DNA from: Cycas panzhihuaensis
Lineage: Eukaryota; Cycadophyta
Assembly (NCBI GenBank): GCA_023213395.1
Contig: CM041465.1
Span: forward strand, 208,017,741 to 208,081,740
Direction: 5' to 3'
Length of the DNA stretch: 64,000 bases
This document shows, in pieces, positions 32,516 to 44,038 of this stretch. Positions within the stretch are counted from its first letter, which is position 1; every line of letters begins with the position of its first letter. Made by a program: the position numbers and the translations under genes. Under the pieces are notes generated by a model. That model made no database searches, had not been told where the DNA came from, and saw only the letters and a list, made by a program, of their open reading frames with translations.

Positions 32516-33720
32516 TTATAAATATAGATGAAGGAATCTGATTCTTCCCTTCTCCCTACTATACCATTTTGCTTTGTTGGGCACTTGTCCTTTTTCTGTA
32601 ATCCTGAAGGACTCAATTGTGCCTCTCCTGGTCTTGGTCTGCTTCTTTTGAAGAATGCAATTATTTCGCATTGGTTCTTCTTTCTCCACTCGTAACTCCT
32701 CCATATTTGGCAAAAGTGGAACTTCATCTTCATCTTCATCCAACATGGATGGCTCGAACATCTTCAAATTCTCAACATTCACAATTGAATACATCTTTAT
32801 GAATTCTGGAAGTTCAAGCTGAAAAGCATTTTCCCCAATCTTTTTCAAGATTGTAAAGGGACCATAACGTATAGGCTTCAGCTTTTTACCTTCACCTTGC
32901 AATCTTTTCTTGCTAAGATGCAACCAAACTCGATCTCCTTCCTTGAAAGAATGGCTAGTTCTGTGTGCATCATGCCTTTGTTAATATCTCTGTTGAGATT
33001 TTTGAAGCTACTCATCAACCTGTTGATGAATTTTCTGATTCTTTCCAAGAATCTTTGTGCCTTCTCTTCTCCTTCCTACTTTCCATTTCCTGCAGTAAGT
33101 TGCGTTGAAAACTCTAAATCAAATGGACTTGCAAGTAGAAATCCCAAATATACCTCGAACGGTGATTTCTGAGTTGAGCTATGGACTGCTTTGTTAAAGA
33201 CAAATTGTAGGTATGGGAGACTTTCATCCCAAGTCTTAGGATGCTTGGCATTGTATCCTCGTAACAGCTACACCAACGTCCTATTGACGACTTCAGTCTA
33301 GCCATCTGTTTGAGGATGAAAGGTTGTGCTCATCTTCAGCTTTGTGTCCATCATTCCCCAAAGAATTTGCCAAAAACGACTCAAAAACCTGTTGTCTCGA
33401 TCAGAAATGATTGAGTTGGGAAGCCCAAAATGCTTCCAAACATGCTGGAAAAACAATCTAGCTATGTCTTCTCATGTATGCGCCTGCCTACAGGGAATCA
33501 ACACCACCATTTTACTAAATCGGTCAACAACTACAAACAAATAATCCATGCCATTTTTGGTCTGTGGTAGTCCTCCGAGGAAATCCATGGAGATACTTTC
33601 CCATGGTTGCGATGGAATAGGAAGTGGAGTGTACAATCCAAACTTCCTATTGGCCAGCTTTGATGTGCTATACAATGTACATCCTTGTACTATTGTAGTC
33701 ATGTCCTGCTACATATTAGG

Positions 33721-33722
<2 letters not shown>
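32516..33722 (-). pseudogene. Element I integrase (core and C-terminal part)
   Basis: Core parts on the minus strand: [49 protein letters not shown] and a TEVVNRTL E-block, so D, D and E blocks are present. The C-terminal domain at 32516-32923 reads KPIRYGPFTILKKIGENAFQ and LPEFIKMYSIVNVENLK, typical of gypsy tails. Stops and shifts occur near 33470, 33300, 33110 and 32930. Confidence 0.87.

Positions 33723-33723
<1 letters not shown>

Positions 33724-33792
<69 letters not shown>
33724..33792. repeat. (TA)n microsatellite inside element I integrase
   Basis: About 34 uninterrupted TA units, lying between the zinc-finger end and the catalytic core of the decayed integrase. ORFs reported as Tyr-Ile repeats are artefacts of it. 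Confidence 0.95.
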
Positions 33793-33794
<2 letters not shown>

Positions 33795-33929
33795 TATCGC
33801 TGCAAATTCAGAAATGTTTTTCCCACTCCAAAGTGTCCTGCAACTCGAGAGGTGTGAACTTCTCTTACCCACTTCATTTGGTCTGCATGCTTTGGTATGC
33901 AAAGCTTATCATGTTTGAAAAGTAGACCA

Positions 33930-34405
33930 TCTTTCAGCTAAAAATCAGCAACTACTTTTTCCAATTGTAGCTGCTCCAAGATGGGCTTAAATGCCTCACC
34001 TTCGATGTATGAATCAACATATTCATCATGGCAGAAAGGCTGAAATTGCAGAGCTACTAACAAGTTAGAAATACCTTGTTATTAAGGAGGTCTAGATAGC
34101 AAGTTTGCAATTTTGTTTGATGTACCTTTCTTGCATTTGACCACGATGTGGAATTGCTGCAAATAGGACATCCACTTCATGTGCTTGGTCTGCTACAAGT
34201 TGGACCGTGTCTGCAAGAATTGCAAAGGCTTGTGGTCAGTGTGGATGACCACCTCTTTTCCCAACAACTGGGGTCTCCAGTGCTTGATTGCTTGGTGCAA
34301 TGCATAGAGTTCCTTATCATAAGTTGGGTAGTTTATGATAGCTCCATTAAAAGTTTTTAAATAGTATGCTATTGGTATTTCCTCTTGCTTCAATACTGTT
34401 CCCAT
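33930..34405 (-). pseudogene. Element I RNase H
   Basis: NYPTYDKELYALHQAIKHWR, GKEVVIHTDHKPLQFLQTRS near 34193-34360 are hallmark Ty3 RNase H motifs. It is followed by a degraded linker to integrase. Confidence 0.85.
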
Positions 34406-35330
34406 GGCATAGCCTTAAGCATCGGTCTCCAACACGAATGGCTTCTGCAATGAGGGTAAGTCTAACACAAGTGCCTCACAAATTTTCTGCTTTAAAAGGC
34501 TAAAAGCTTTCTCTTGTTCATTCCCCCAAAGAAACTTTGCATGTCCTCTCGTCAATGCACGAAGAGGTGTTGCAATTTGACAAAATTTGATAATAAATTT
34601 TCTTAAATATTGATATACATCAATGAAACTTCTTATCTCCATGGATGTTTTGGGTGTGGGCCAATTAAGAATGACTCTAATCTTTGCTGGGTCAATCTTC
34701 AATTCTCCTCCTCCAACTACAAAACCTAAGAAGATGAGAGATTGCTTTCCAAACTCGCACTTCTCCAAGTTAACTTTCAGCTATTGTTTTTTGGAGAACC
34801 TTGAGCACTTGCTCAACAAGTTGGAGGTGCTCTTCCCAAGTTTGACTGAAAATCAAAATATCATCCAAATAAACAATTAAAAAGTCATCAATGAAAGGTC
34901 TCAATACCTCATTCATCAACCTCATGAAGGTGGCAGGTGCGTTGCACAAACCAAAAGGCATCACCATCCATTCGAATAGCCCTTGCTTCGACTTGAAGGC
35001 TGTCTTCTAAGTGTCCTCCTCCCGAATTCGAACCTAACGGTAGCCTGATTTCAAGTCCAACTTTTTGAAATATCTTGCGAACAGCAACTGGTCCAACAAG
35101 TCATCTATCCGTGGTAGGGGATGTCGATTCTTTATGGTGATTTTGTTCAAAGCCCAGTAGTCAAAGCACATTCTCCACCCTCCATCTTTCTTCAGCACCA
35201 AAACAATCAGTGAATTGTAAGGGGAACAACTCGACTTGATCACTTCTTGCTCCAAGAGATCTTGAATCTACTTCTTAATCTTTTCATTCTCCAAAACTAA
35301 GTTTCATTAGAGACTAAGATTGGGCAAAGG
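34406..35330 (-). pseudogene. Element I reverse transcriptase (Ty3 type)
   Basis: Three frames cover it: 35034-35255 (VLVLKKDGGWRMCFDYWALN, RHPLPRIDDLLDQL, KLDLKSGYR), 34770-34967 ([31 protein letters not shown] with intact YLDD) and 34415-34768 (CEFGKQSLIFLGFVV, LRKFIIKFCQIATPLRAL, FVLETDA). Stops or shifts join the parts. Confidence 0.9.
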
Positions 35331-35499
35331 TGAATCAACAACCAATTGGATTTCATGCTCAATTTCCCTTCTAGGGGGTAACCCTTTTGGCTCCTGGAAT
35401 ATGTCATTATACCTTTTCCTTAAGACTTCAATCTGCTACAATTGTTTTCTATCCAACGCCTGCATTGAGGACTCTGCTTACTCTTTTTCTTCCACCTTC

Positions 35500-36000
35500 T
35501 GCTTTATCATCAACAGCACAAATTTCCCACAAGCATTAATCAACCTTTCCAATTGTTGGAAGGATATGAGGGAGATCTTCCTTTGCAGTTTTCATGCATT
35601 TGATCAAATACGATTTCCCGTTCTTGATGAGCCGAATCTTTCTCAGCTTCCTATGATGGACTCGATCTCTATCATAGAGATATGAGCTGCCAAACACAAC
35701 TTGACAACTGTCCAAAGGAACCACCTCACATTCAACTTCATCAATGAACTTTTCAGAAATTACAAATTTTAACTTACATTAGTGAGTAACCTGCAGCTCT
35801 GAGTCTTTTCGTAGCCATCCAAGAGGATATAGTTTTCGATGTGCATGCATCTTTAATCCCACCTCCATCAAAGACGACATCGACCATGCTTTGCTTCACT
35901 TAGATTCTCACCATGAAGAGGTCCTCTCTAATCTCTGGATCAACTTGTTGATGGATGTTTTTGGGCTCAGCATTGGCCACGAGTATCAGCTTCTCATTGG
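35500..36000 (-). pseudogene. Element I protease region
   Basis: 35536-35724 reads VPLDSCQVVFGSSYLYDRD then KLRKIRLIKNGKSY, a segment that regularly follows gypsy protease. The active-site part upstream is decayed. Confidence 0.6.
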
Positions 36001-36089
36001 CTCCTTCAGTGCCACAAATGTCTTCATCTCCAACAGAGTTAAGTAAAGCTTTACCTTCAACTTTGGCTTTACCTTTTCCCTTGTTCTTG

Positions 36090-37060
36090 GGCTACTTCTT
36101 CGGATTTAGGAATCAACAATCTTCAATGTTGTGACCCGCTCGTTTGCAATGCGTGCAAGGGACTTTGATTTGAGTGGTATTGGCTTGTTTTTTCTTGCCA
36201 AAACTCCCAATCAATTGCTGTCCAACTTTTCCTGTAAACTTCTTTTCTTGAGCAGGTTTGTTGCTACCTTCTTGAGGTGCAAACATTTTCCTCTCTACAT
36301 ACACCTTCTTGTTCCTCTTCTCTATGGTGATTACTTTCGTGTTAGCTTTATCAAGCAATTTAACTTTAAACAATTGAAGTTCTTATTGAATATGCTGGTG
36401 TAATCCTCTAATATATTTCAACATTATATCTTTGCCTAGTAAAGAGATGCCCAACACAACACCTTGCTTCTGAAATTCTGTTGTGTATTCTTGGACATTT
36501 TGGCCTCTTTCCTGTCGATAATACTGCCATCTTATTCTTTGTTGCTCTTCATACCCAATAGGGTAGAATTGCTTCTTTATGAGGGCTTTAAATCACTGCC
36601 ATGTGATTTCAGCCACATTATGGGATTTTAGGTATGCATTCCACCAAACTAATGCATGCTTAGATAGTTTTAACCTAGCAAAAGTGATTTTATGTTGGTT
36701 TTTGTACCCATAAATTGAAAATAACTAGTTGGTCCAACCAACCATCTAACTTTTCAGCATCTAAAGTTCCATCATACATGGTCAATTCGAGTTTTGCTTC
36801 TACCTTGAATGATGCTCTGCCATTGATGGACTGTCATCTTCTTCTTTCTCAGCTTGCTAGTTTTCTGCAGGTCCTTCACTCGTCTCTTCTTTTACCAATT
36901 CATCTTCTTCCTTCTTCTTGCCTTTGGCTATTGAAGAAGATGCGCCTTGCTGAGAAACTAGCATGCCATGTCGAGTTAACCTGTCGAGGTTTTGCTCCAT
37001 CCTCATGAACCTTTTCACCATCTCATGCTCTGGTTCAACCATCTTCCTTCACTGTCTACG
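36090..37060 (-). pseudogene. Element I Gag with CCHC knuckle
   Basis: N-terminal piece at 36857-37042 (EHEMVKRFMRMEQNLDRLTR, a coiled-coil-like start, then a Lys/Glu-rich stretch). A degraded capsid follows (36400-36850), then a basic segment with the knuckle CTHCKRAGHNIEDC at about 36113-36160. Frames are broken between. Confidence 0.78.
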
Positions 37061-37216
37061 CTCTTTCTCTAGCGGTTCAGTCAAAGGCTCATCAATTAAC
37101 TGGTATTGAAACCTAATTTTCATAAAAGCTCTTACACGGCAAGACAATAAGGGTTTTTTTTTTCCCTCTCTTTTTCTTCAAAAATCCCTAAATTCCCAAG
37201 GGTTTTTAAAAACTGA

Positions 37217-37228
37217 GCTCTGATACCA
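37217..37228 (-). other. Element I primer-binding site
   Basis: The minus strand reads TGGTATCAGAGC, with eight bases to the LTR edge as drawn; the edge could be a few bases off. Confidence 0.75.
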
Positions 37229-37236
37229 AAAAACAT

Positions 37237-38363
37237 TGATCTAAATTTGAATGGTAAAGTAAAAACTTTATCCAATTGAAACAAACTCATAAACAATTTA
37301 CAATATAATACACTTTTATATTTAAAAAGATATTACAACATATACAGGGCTGCTACAACAATCTGGAAGTGGAGAAAAGTATGATGGGCACAATCTAGGT
37401 TGATATGTCTTCTCTGTGACATTTATCAATGATCCCAATTAGAGGATTTGCCATTGTTCATCCACAAGATTCACTTTGAGAAGTATTTTTTTGCCTGGGC
37501 ATCTGCCTCGGACTGCTGCGCCTTTTTTCTCTACGTCTATGTCTGAAATTTTCTTGGGCTCCTCACATCTAACGCACAGAACTGGCTTTCTTTTCTATGC
37601 TCCTTGCGCTGTCCGCTCCCTTCCAATCCCTTCTGTCCGACTACAACTCGATTTTGGGATGATAATAGACTGCAAGGCCACTCAAGCAATCAAGCATCGC
37701 CATCTTTTCCTCTCCTTGGTTGCATCTATGACTTTGGGTCTCCTCCTATGTCTTCTTAATAGAACTGGGCCTACATTGTTTATTCTTTGTGCTCTTCCTC
37801 TGTCCGCCCATCTTCCGTGCATTATGCGCCCTCTGTTTATTATTATTATTTTTAATCTTCCATTTTATATCTTCACACCTTAGTTCAAAACTAAAAAACG
37901 ATTAATAAAACTGTTTTCTAACTTATTGACAAGTGTATGACTTTTGATGGACATTTTTTTGTGATCATGTGATCACTTTTAAGCCATCGGATCTTCGTCT
38001 GGTCACACCTGGTCGTAGTCTGATTGTACCTGGTTGCAGTCCGATCGCACCTGGTTGCAATTTGGTCACACTAGGTTGCAGTTCGGTCACACCTGCGAAC
38101 TTCTAGTTGCACCTGCAAATTTCTGGTTCCACTTGCAAACGCTTCTAGTTGCATCTGCAGATTTCTGGTTGCCCCTACAAACGCTTTTTGGTTGTACTCC
38201 GTTAAACATGGTCGCATCCTAAATGCGTTCTTTTCACTTTTTAGCAATTCAATTACATTTTTCTGCTTATTGAAAGGCTAAACATATGAGACAAATTCCG
38301 TCAGATGTATTTATACTCATTTTGAAGAGAATTTAGGATTTAATAGATCCAAAAATCGGATCA
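37237..38363 (-). repeat. Element I 5' LTR (1,127 bp)
   Basis: Partner of 31351-32477 over its whole length with moderate divergence. Contains the same minisatellite, here at about 37995-38215. Confidence 0.82.
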
Positions 38364-38541
38364 AATTGCGAAAACATTCCTAAAAGTAAATACATATTTG
38401 AAATTCATACACCTGCAATTTTGTACAGAATTTCATATAGCCATACGACCGTCCTATTCTGAGTGAAATTCAAGAGTCTATTACCTTTTGCACTGTCCTT
38501 AAGATAGCATCTTCCATTATTACACTTGATTAGGATAAGTT
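38364..38541 (+). pseudogene. Element G leader end and first Gag codons
   Basis: Leader continues after element I with TTGTACAGAA and GCCATACGACC blocks. From 38504 it reads ATA-GCA-TCT-TCC-ATT-ATT, matching J's Gag start MASSI with the ATG changed to ATA. A stop follows in the same frame before J's insertion at 38541. Confidence 0.7.
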
Positions 38542-38728
38542 TGTTAGATTATAATGTTTCACTTAGAAACCTTATTGAGGATCATATTCCCTCTTTATGT
38601 TCTTGTGACAAGTGTGTGACACATGGCATCATTATGTGTGTCGGTTACTTTATATTATCTGTATATATGTACTTGTTATATCTAATGAAAATTATCTCTT
38701 AAGGAGATTCATTCATGTTTGTTCAACA
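38542..38728 (+). repeat. Element J 5' LTR (187 bp)
   Basis: TGTTAGATTATAATG...TTGTTCAACA, followed at once by the primer site. Confidence 0.92.
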
Positions 38729-38740
38729 TGGTATCAGAGC
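38729..38740 (+). other. Element J primer-binding site
   Basis: TGGTATCAGAGC, the standard initiator tRNA-Met site. Confidence 0.88.
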
Positions 38741-39312
38741 GGGTCACTCTGCCTGATTGAGGGAGTTTTTCAAATCTGTGACAGAGAAACTAGTGCAGTA
38801 TCAAGCTTCACAGTGGAAATCAGGACCAAGAACAAATCCAAGACTCCAAAAGTACCTAGGCATCTAGGAGGCATCCTTAGTATCTTGTGTACAGATTGCG
38901 TACAAATCCGTACGATTATACAACCCCCAAATTTTACCAGATTGTAGGTTGTGCTCCCCTCATCGTTTTTCGCTTCTGCAGCACTTCGATCCAAGCTCGT
39001 TTCAGGCGTCGTTTGGGCGCATTATCGGGAGCGCGGATTTGAGCCGTTTTTACTCATTTTTCTCAGTCAAATCCATCAAAATCTAGGTATTTTTGCTCCA
39101 GATCTCTCTCTCTGTCTATTGCAAAGGGATTCATACCAGTCTTTCAAAGAATCTCTTAGTTTTTTGTAGTTTATTCACTGTTTTCTATTACACCCTAGGC
39201 GCACAGGTTTCTGGCCTCGGCTGGCCTTTTCTCTCAGACTAGTTTGAATCTCAAGAAAGTAGTCACATATTTGGATACCTATTTTTATGTTCTAGAGTTT
39301 GAGACCATTCTC
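38741..39312 (+). other. Element J leader, first part
   Basis: Untranslated. Contains the GTAC cluster TGTACAGATTGCGTACAAAT at about 38889-38908 and is cut by K at 39312. Small ORFs here are not supported. Confidence 0.7.
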
Positions 39313-39519
39313 TATAAAAGGATTCTCTCCTGTGTCCTTATTGATCATTTGCAAATGTATATATACAATTCAAAGTGTACGGGACAAATGGCAACCACTT
39401 AATGAGATTGTGCCACTTGTCATTCTACAGGAGAAAGGGGGCAATGATACATGACCCTTACAAGAAACTTTAGACAACCTCGATAAAACATTACTCTAGA
39501 TAAAGCATTACCTTTTACA
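39313..39519 (-). repeat. Element K 3' LTR (207 bp)
   Basis: The outer end reads TATAAAAGG instead of TGTAAAAGG. It is longer than the 5' copy by an 18-base local duplication near 39495-39512. Confidence 0.88.
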
Positions 39520-39526
39520 CTCCCTC

Positions 39527-41010
39527 CTAATGTTTTATCTGTTTTAATCCTAAATGATTTCTAAAACCAACAAATTTTTCCCTACTAAGGGGTTTGGTGA
39601 GGACATCAGTATTTTGATTTCCTGATGTGCAATATAGGAGCTCAACTTCTTTGTTCTGTACTTTTTCCCTGATGAAATTGTGATGTACTTCTATATGCTT
39701 GGTTCTTGCATGCAACACAGGATTCTTGGTCATTTTGATTGTACTTTGATTATCACAGAATAACTGAGTAGGTACTGTTTGTTCTTGTCCAAGGTCTTTA
39801 AGAAGTTGTCTGATCCAAATTCCTTCACATGTTGCATTTACTGCTGACTTATACTCGGCCTCTATTGAAGACAAAGCAACTGTGTGTTGTTTTTTGCTAC
39901 TCTAACAAATTAAGGACATTCCTAGAAAGAAGCAATATCCTGATGTTGATTTCTGTCTGTTCTATCTTCAGCCTAGTCATAATCACAAAAACCTATTAGC
40001 TGCATATTGTTATCTTTCCTGTATTCTAATCCAAGATTTATAGTTCCTTTTTTATACCACAAGACTCCTTTTGCAGTGCTCCAGTGAGGTATTTTGGGAG
40101 TTTCCATAAATCTGGAAACTACACCAACTGCATAGGAAATGTCTGGTCATGTAGCTGTGATATAAATTAGAGTTCCAATCAGTTGCCTGTACAGTGTTGC
40201 ATCAACTGATTGTGCCTCTTGTTTAGTGTTTAATACACATCCAGTTTCCATTGGAGTGGTGACACTATTGCAACTTTCCATACTCAACTTGTTCAACAAG
40301 TTTTTAATATATTTCGATTGAGATAGAACAACAGAATCATTGTTTTGTTTAATTTTAATCCTGAGATAATAGTGCAGCATTCCAAGATCTATCATTTCAA
40401 ATCTCTTGTTGATGAATGTGATCGAGTCTTCGTCATCCCCTGTGATTAGCATGTCGTCCACATATACTACTATGATGGATATTAATCCTTGATTAAATTT
40501 CATATACAAGCTGTGATCTGACTCACACTTGTGGAAGCTATTTTGAGTTAGATATGCATCCATCTTGGCATACCAGGCTCTTGGTGCTTGTTTGAGCCCT
40601 TATAAAGCCTTTTTTAGTTTGCAGACCATATTTTCTTGTCTTGACTTTATGTATCCTTCAGGCTGATACATATAGACTTCTTCTTGTAGATCTCCATTCA
40701 GGAGGGCACTCTTAACATCCATCTGGTAAATCTTCCATCCTTTTTTAGCTGCAATTGCAATTACCGTTCTCACAGTATTCAACTTAGCTACCGATGAGAA
40801 CGTTTCTTCATAATCGGTCTAGTTGTTTGTGTGTAGCCTTTTGCTACCAATCTTGCCTTGAATTTTTCGATTTCACTGTTTGGTTTTTCTTTCACTTTAT
40901 ATACCCATTTGCAGTTTACAATGGGTTTATCCTTAGGCAGTGTTACCAGATCCCATGTTTTGTTTTTACAAATGGCCTTCATTTTTGCATCCATTGCTAC
41001 TCTCCAAGTT
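39527..41010 (-). pseudogene. Element K reverse transcriptase-RNase H
   Basis: RT at 40788-40994 (WDLVTLPKDKPIVNCKWVYK), 40600-40782 (YQMDVKSALLNGDLQEEVYM) and 40147-40563 (VVYVDDMLITGDDED with intact YVDD, RQLIGTLIYI). RNase H at 39527-39874 has MSSIEAEYKSA, FCDNQSTIKMTKNPVLHART and DVLTKPLSREKF. Breaks occur near 40785, 40595, 40145 and 39900. Confidence 0.9.
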
Positions 41011-41056
41011 GGAAAGTTGCTTGCCTCTATGTAAGTATTTGGTTCAATAGTGCAGA

Positions 41057-42135
41057 TTAGAGCTTGCGGTTTCTCAGACCTTGTTTGATGCTCAAATACT
41101 TCCCCCTTTGTTTCTTCAAGAGTTTTGAGATACCACTTTGATACTCTTTTGGAGATTTGTTCCCATGATTGTCTTGTTTCTTCACCTTCTGAATGTAAGT
41201 CTGAACCACTGGATTGTTGAGTATTAGATGGATGAGCACTGGAGTCACTTGTTTGTTGTGTATCAAATGATTCCTCATCTGAATTATCACTTTCTGTTAC
41301 AACACTATCAGTTGTGATGTCTGATTTATCTTCTGGCTAACTTCTTTCTGGGCTCTGATCACCAACGTTTATTTCTTGATGAATGGCTTCTGTGAGTCTT
41401 TTCCTTTCATCAAATATTACATCTCTACTTATGTAAAGTTTATTTGTCTTTGGATCAAGACAGCAATATGCCTTTGAACGACTGCTATACCCAACCATTA
41501 TACATTCTATGCTTTTGTTATCTAACTTGGTTCTTTTCTTGTCGGGAATGTGAACATATGCTTTGCAGCCAAAAATCTTAAGATGACCTACATTCGGTTT
41601 GTGACTTGTCCATGCCTCTTCTGGTGTTACCTCCTCTAGTGATTGAGTTGGACTCCTGTTGATCAGGTATACAACTATGTTTACAGCCTCTACCCAATAT
41701 TTCTTTGTGACTTCACTATCATTTAACATACATCGAGCCATTTCTACAACTATTCTATTCATTCTTTCTGTTACCCCGTTTGATTGAGGTGTATACGGAG
41801 TTGTGACTTGTCTGCAGATTCCATGTATTTTGCAGAAATGAGTAAATTCATTGGATACGAACTCACCTCCTCCATCTGAGCGAATGCATTTTATCTTCTT
41901 GTTGCTTTCCAGTTTTGCTTCAGCTTTAAATTCTTTAAAATAATTGAAGGTCTCAGATTTGCTGGACAAAAAATACACCCATGTTCTTCTGGAGAAGTCA
42001 TCAATGAAAGTTAAAAAATACCTTGCTCCATTTGTTGAAACTAGTATGAACGGACCACATAAATCAGTATGAATTAGATCCAGCTTATCTCATGCGTGCC
42101 ATGTGCTTTTTGAAAATTAAATCCTGTGTTGTTTC
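41057..42135 (-). pseudogene. Element K integrase (cut by L)
   Basis: 41337-41978 is one open block: CIRSDGGGEFVSNEFTHFCK, TPYTPQSNGVTERMNR, YLINRSPTQSLEEVTPEEAW, KIFGCKAYVHIPDKKRTKLD, IMVGYSSRSKAY. The N-terminal end of the core runs to the L insertion at 42135 and continues at 47361. The Ser/Asp-rich linker follows at 41057-41290. Confidence 0.9.
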
Positions 42136-42346
42136 TATAAAAGGTAATGTTTTACCTTAGGTTATAATATTTAATGTAAGGGCCATGTACCCCCTTTCTC
42201 TCATTTCTCAAGATGACAAGTGGCGTTACATGGTTGAGCGGTTACCATTTGTACCCACCTTGTACTTGTATATATGTGTACAACATATCATCAATAAAGA
42301 CATTGAGAGAGAGAGTGAATTTGTTCCTCTTCAAAAGATTTTTACA
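42136..42346 (+). repeat. Element L 5' LTR (211 bp)
   Basis: Begins TATAAAAGG where the 3' copy has TGTAAAATG; ends GATTTTTACA. Confidence 0.93.
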
Positions 42347-42358
42347 TGGTATCAGAGC
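42347..42358 (+). other. Element L primer-binding site
   Basis: TGGTATCAGAGC directly after the LTR. Confidence 0.9.
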
Positions 42359-43044
42359 AGGCCCTTTAGTCCTCCTGCCTGTGAAGAAGCAATCTGGGAT
42401 TCATTAAAAGGAGAAGAAGACAAGAAGACAGACAGTTATTACAAGAATCTATTGTGTGAAGACAAATTTGTCCAGGAAAATCTGAAAGAAGAATTGTACG
42501 GCCTTTCCTTGCGATTGTACAGATCTGTACGGGCTTGTACAGACATCAAAAATCGAAATCATCAGAATTCGACGGAACATACCCATATCGAAGATCAAAG
42601 CCTCCTCTACATTTTTCTCTTTTGCGACAACATCATTCGGAGTCGTTTCAACCTATTTCGTGCCAAAGAGCGGTAGCTGGTTTGGAGCTTTCTCTCAGCG
42701 ATTTTTTCAAAAATTTTCGGTCAAAATCCCTGGTACAAGTACTTAAATCCTTTCTGATCCCTAGATGAAGATTTTCGGTGATTTCTTGCATAGATTCGAA
42801 GAGTTTTTTCTGAAGTTTTTCTCAAAAAAGGCAAAAACCCTTGGGTGCGGATTTTCTCCTTCATCTGGCTTTTTCTCTCACATCAAAAACTTATTCAAGA
42901 AAATAATCCTAGATCCGGATACCCATTTGCGAGCTCGAACCAATTTTGTCTTATTCCGTACAACTTCAGTATCGTATGGGATTCTGTACAGCACGCTGTA
43001 TAGACAATTTAATTCAGTTTTTCTGTTTCTAATTGCCCTTAATA
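42359..43044 (+). other. Element L leader
   Basis: About 690 bases, untranslated despite open frames. Holds a perfect 14-bp palindrome GTACAGATCTGTAC (42517-42530) and the motif CTGTACAG (42984-42991) 54 bases before the gag ATG. Confidence 0.75.
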
Positions 43045-44038
43045 ATGGCCTCCTCTGCTGGTTCACTGAATGAAAGTGAGAAACTCACTGAAATAAACTC
43101 TAGTGTTTGGAAAATCACAATTGAAGGACTGTTGAGAGCAAAACAGGCCTGGAAAATCGCTACTGGGGACGAAAAACAGCCTGTCGACGCAACAGATTTG
43201 ACTAGTTGGGAGGAAAGGAATAATGTTGCTGTGTCTGTCCTCAAAATCTTGATTTCTGACTCATTACTAGTTCATGTAGATGGCCTAGAAAATGCAAATG
43301 AAATATGGAAAGTTATGACTTCGATGTTTAGCAGGAAAAATGAAGCCAGAATTGTGGCATTAAGAGAAGAGCTTTATAAATTGAAAATGAGAGAAGAACA
43401 AACTGTGTCAGATTTCTTAACCAAGTTAACTAGCATAAAAACTGCCCTTCTCACAGTAGGAGAGAAGTTAACGGAAACAGAACTAATTCATCTGGTGATC
43501 AATAAACTTCCTTTGATAACATGGCGAATATGTTGACAGGAGGAAGACATATTGCCACAATGTCTTTTGACACTTTGACAGGACATATGTATGCACAAGA
43601 GCAGAGAAATCAAAGGTACAAAGAAGAGTCAGAAATTGAAGATGCTCTCATTTTGAAACTTCAGATAGGAGGCAGAGGAAGAGGACAATTTAATCCCAGA
43701 TCAAGAGGAAGAACACCAGCAAGTCATAGGGGACGTTGGATGGAAGGAAGAGGACAAGGAAAAATGATCAACAATCCACCTCGAGATGCGAGAGTATGTT
43801 TTAACTGCGGAAAACCAGGTCACTTCTCAAGTAATTGTAAAGCTTTTGATGTTTGTTATCACTGTGGCCAAACAGATCATTACCCCTATTAGTGCTACCA
43901 GAAACGTGCAGAACTGCAAAAAGGAAAACAGCAGGTATTTAGGAATTATAGCAAAGAAAAGGACATATCAGAAGAAGAAGAAATTAAAACTGCCTTTATT
44001 GCACCACAGCGTAAATGCAAGCGCAATGTAAAGCGGTA
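43045..44038 (+). pseudogene. Element L Gag with two zinc knuckles
   Basis: ATG at 43045, matching the MASS starts of J and K. UBN2-type capsid: LTEINSSVWKITIEGLLRAK, ANEIWKVMTSMFSRKNEARI, REELYKLKMREEQTVSDFLT. A short deletion near 43507 shifts frame, continuing from 43521. An Arg/Gly-rich stretch is followed by two CCHC knuckles, CFNCGKPGHFSSNC and CYHCGQTDHYPY-stop-C, the second hit by a TAG where relatives have Gln. Confidence 0.9.

Larger units (their letters stand above)
31351..38363 (-). mobile_element. Ty3/gypsy LTR retrotransposon I, nested in G
   Basis: Minus-strand element with equal-length LTRs of 1,127 bp (31351-32477 and 37237-38363). The order gag, protease, RT, RNase H, integrase (integrase last) is that of Ty3/gypsy. 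A primer site and purine tract flank the interior. It is old: many stops, a TA-repeat expansion in integrase, and no clean target duplication (AATAT and AATTG). Confidence 0.88.

Noticed and set aside
33685-33918. ORFs of alternating Tyr-Ile on both strands
   Set aside because: They translate the (TA)n microsatellite.
38034-38222. 62-codon plus-strand ORF with repeated Leu-Gln-Phe-Gly-His
   Set aside because: It reads through the LTR minisatellite of element I and has no family or context.
31346-38368. Target duplication of element I
   Set aside because: AATAT and AATTG share only three positions; LTR edge uncertain by a few bases.
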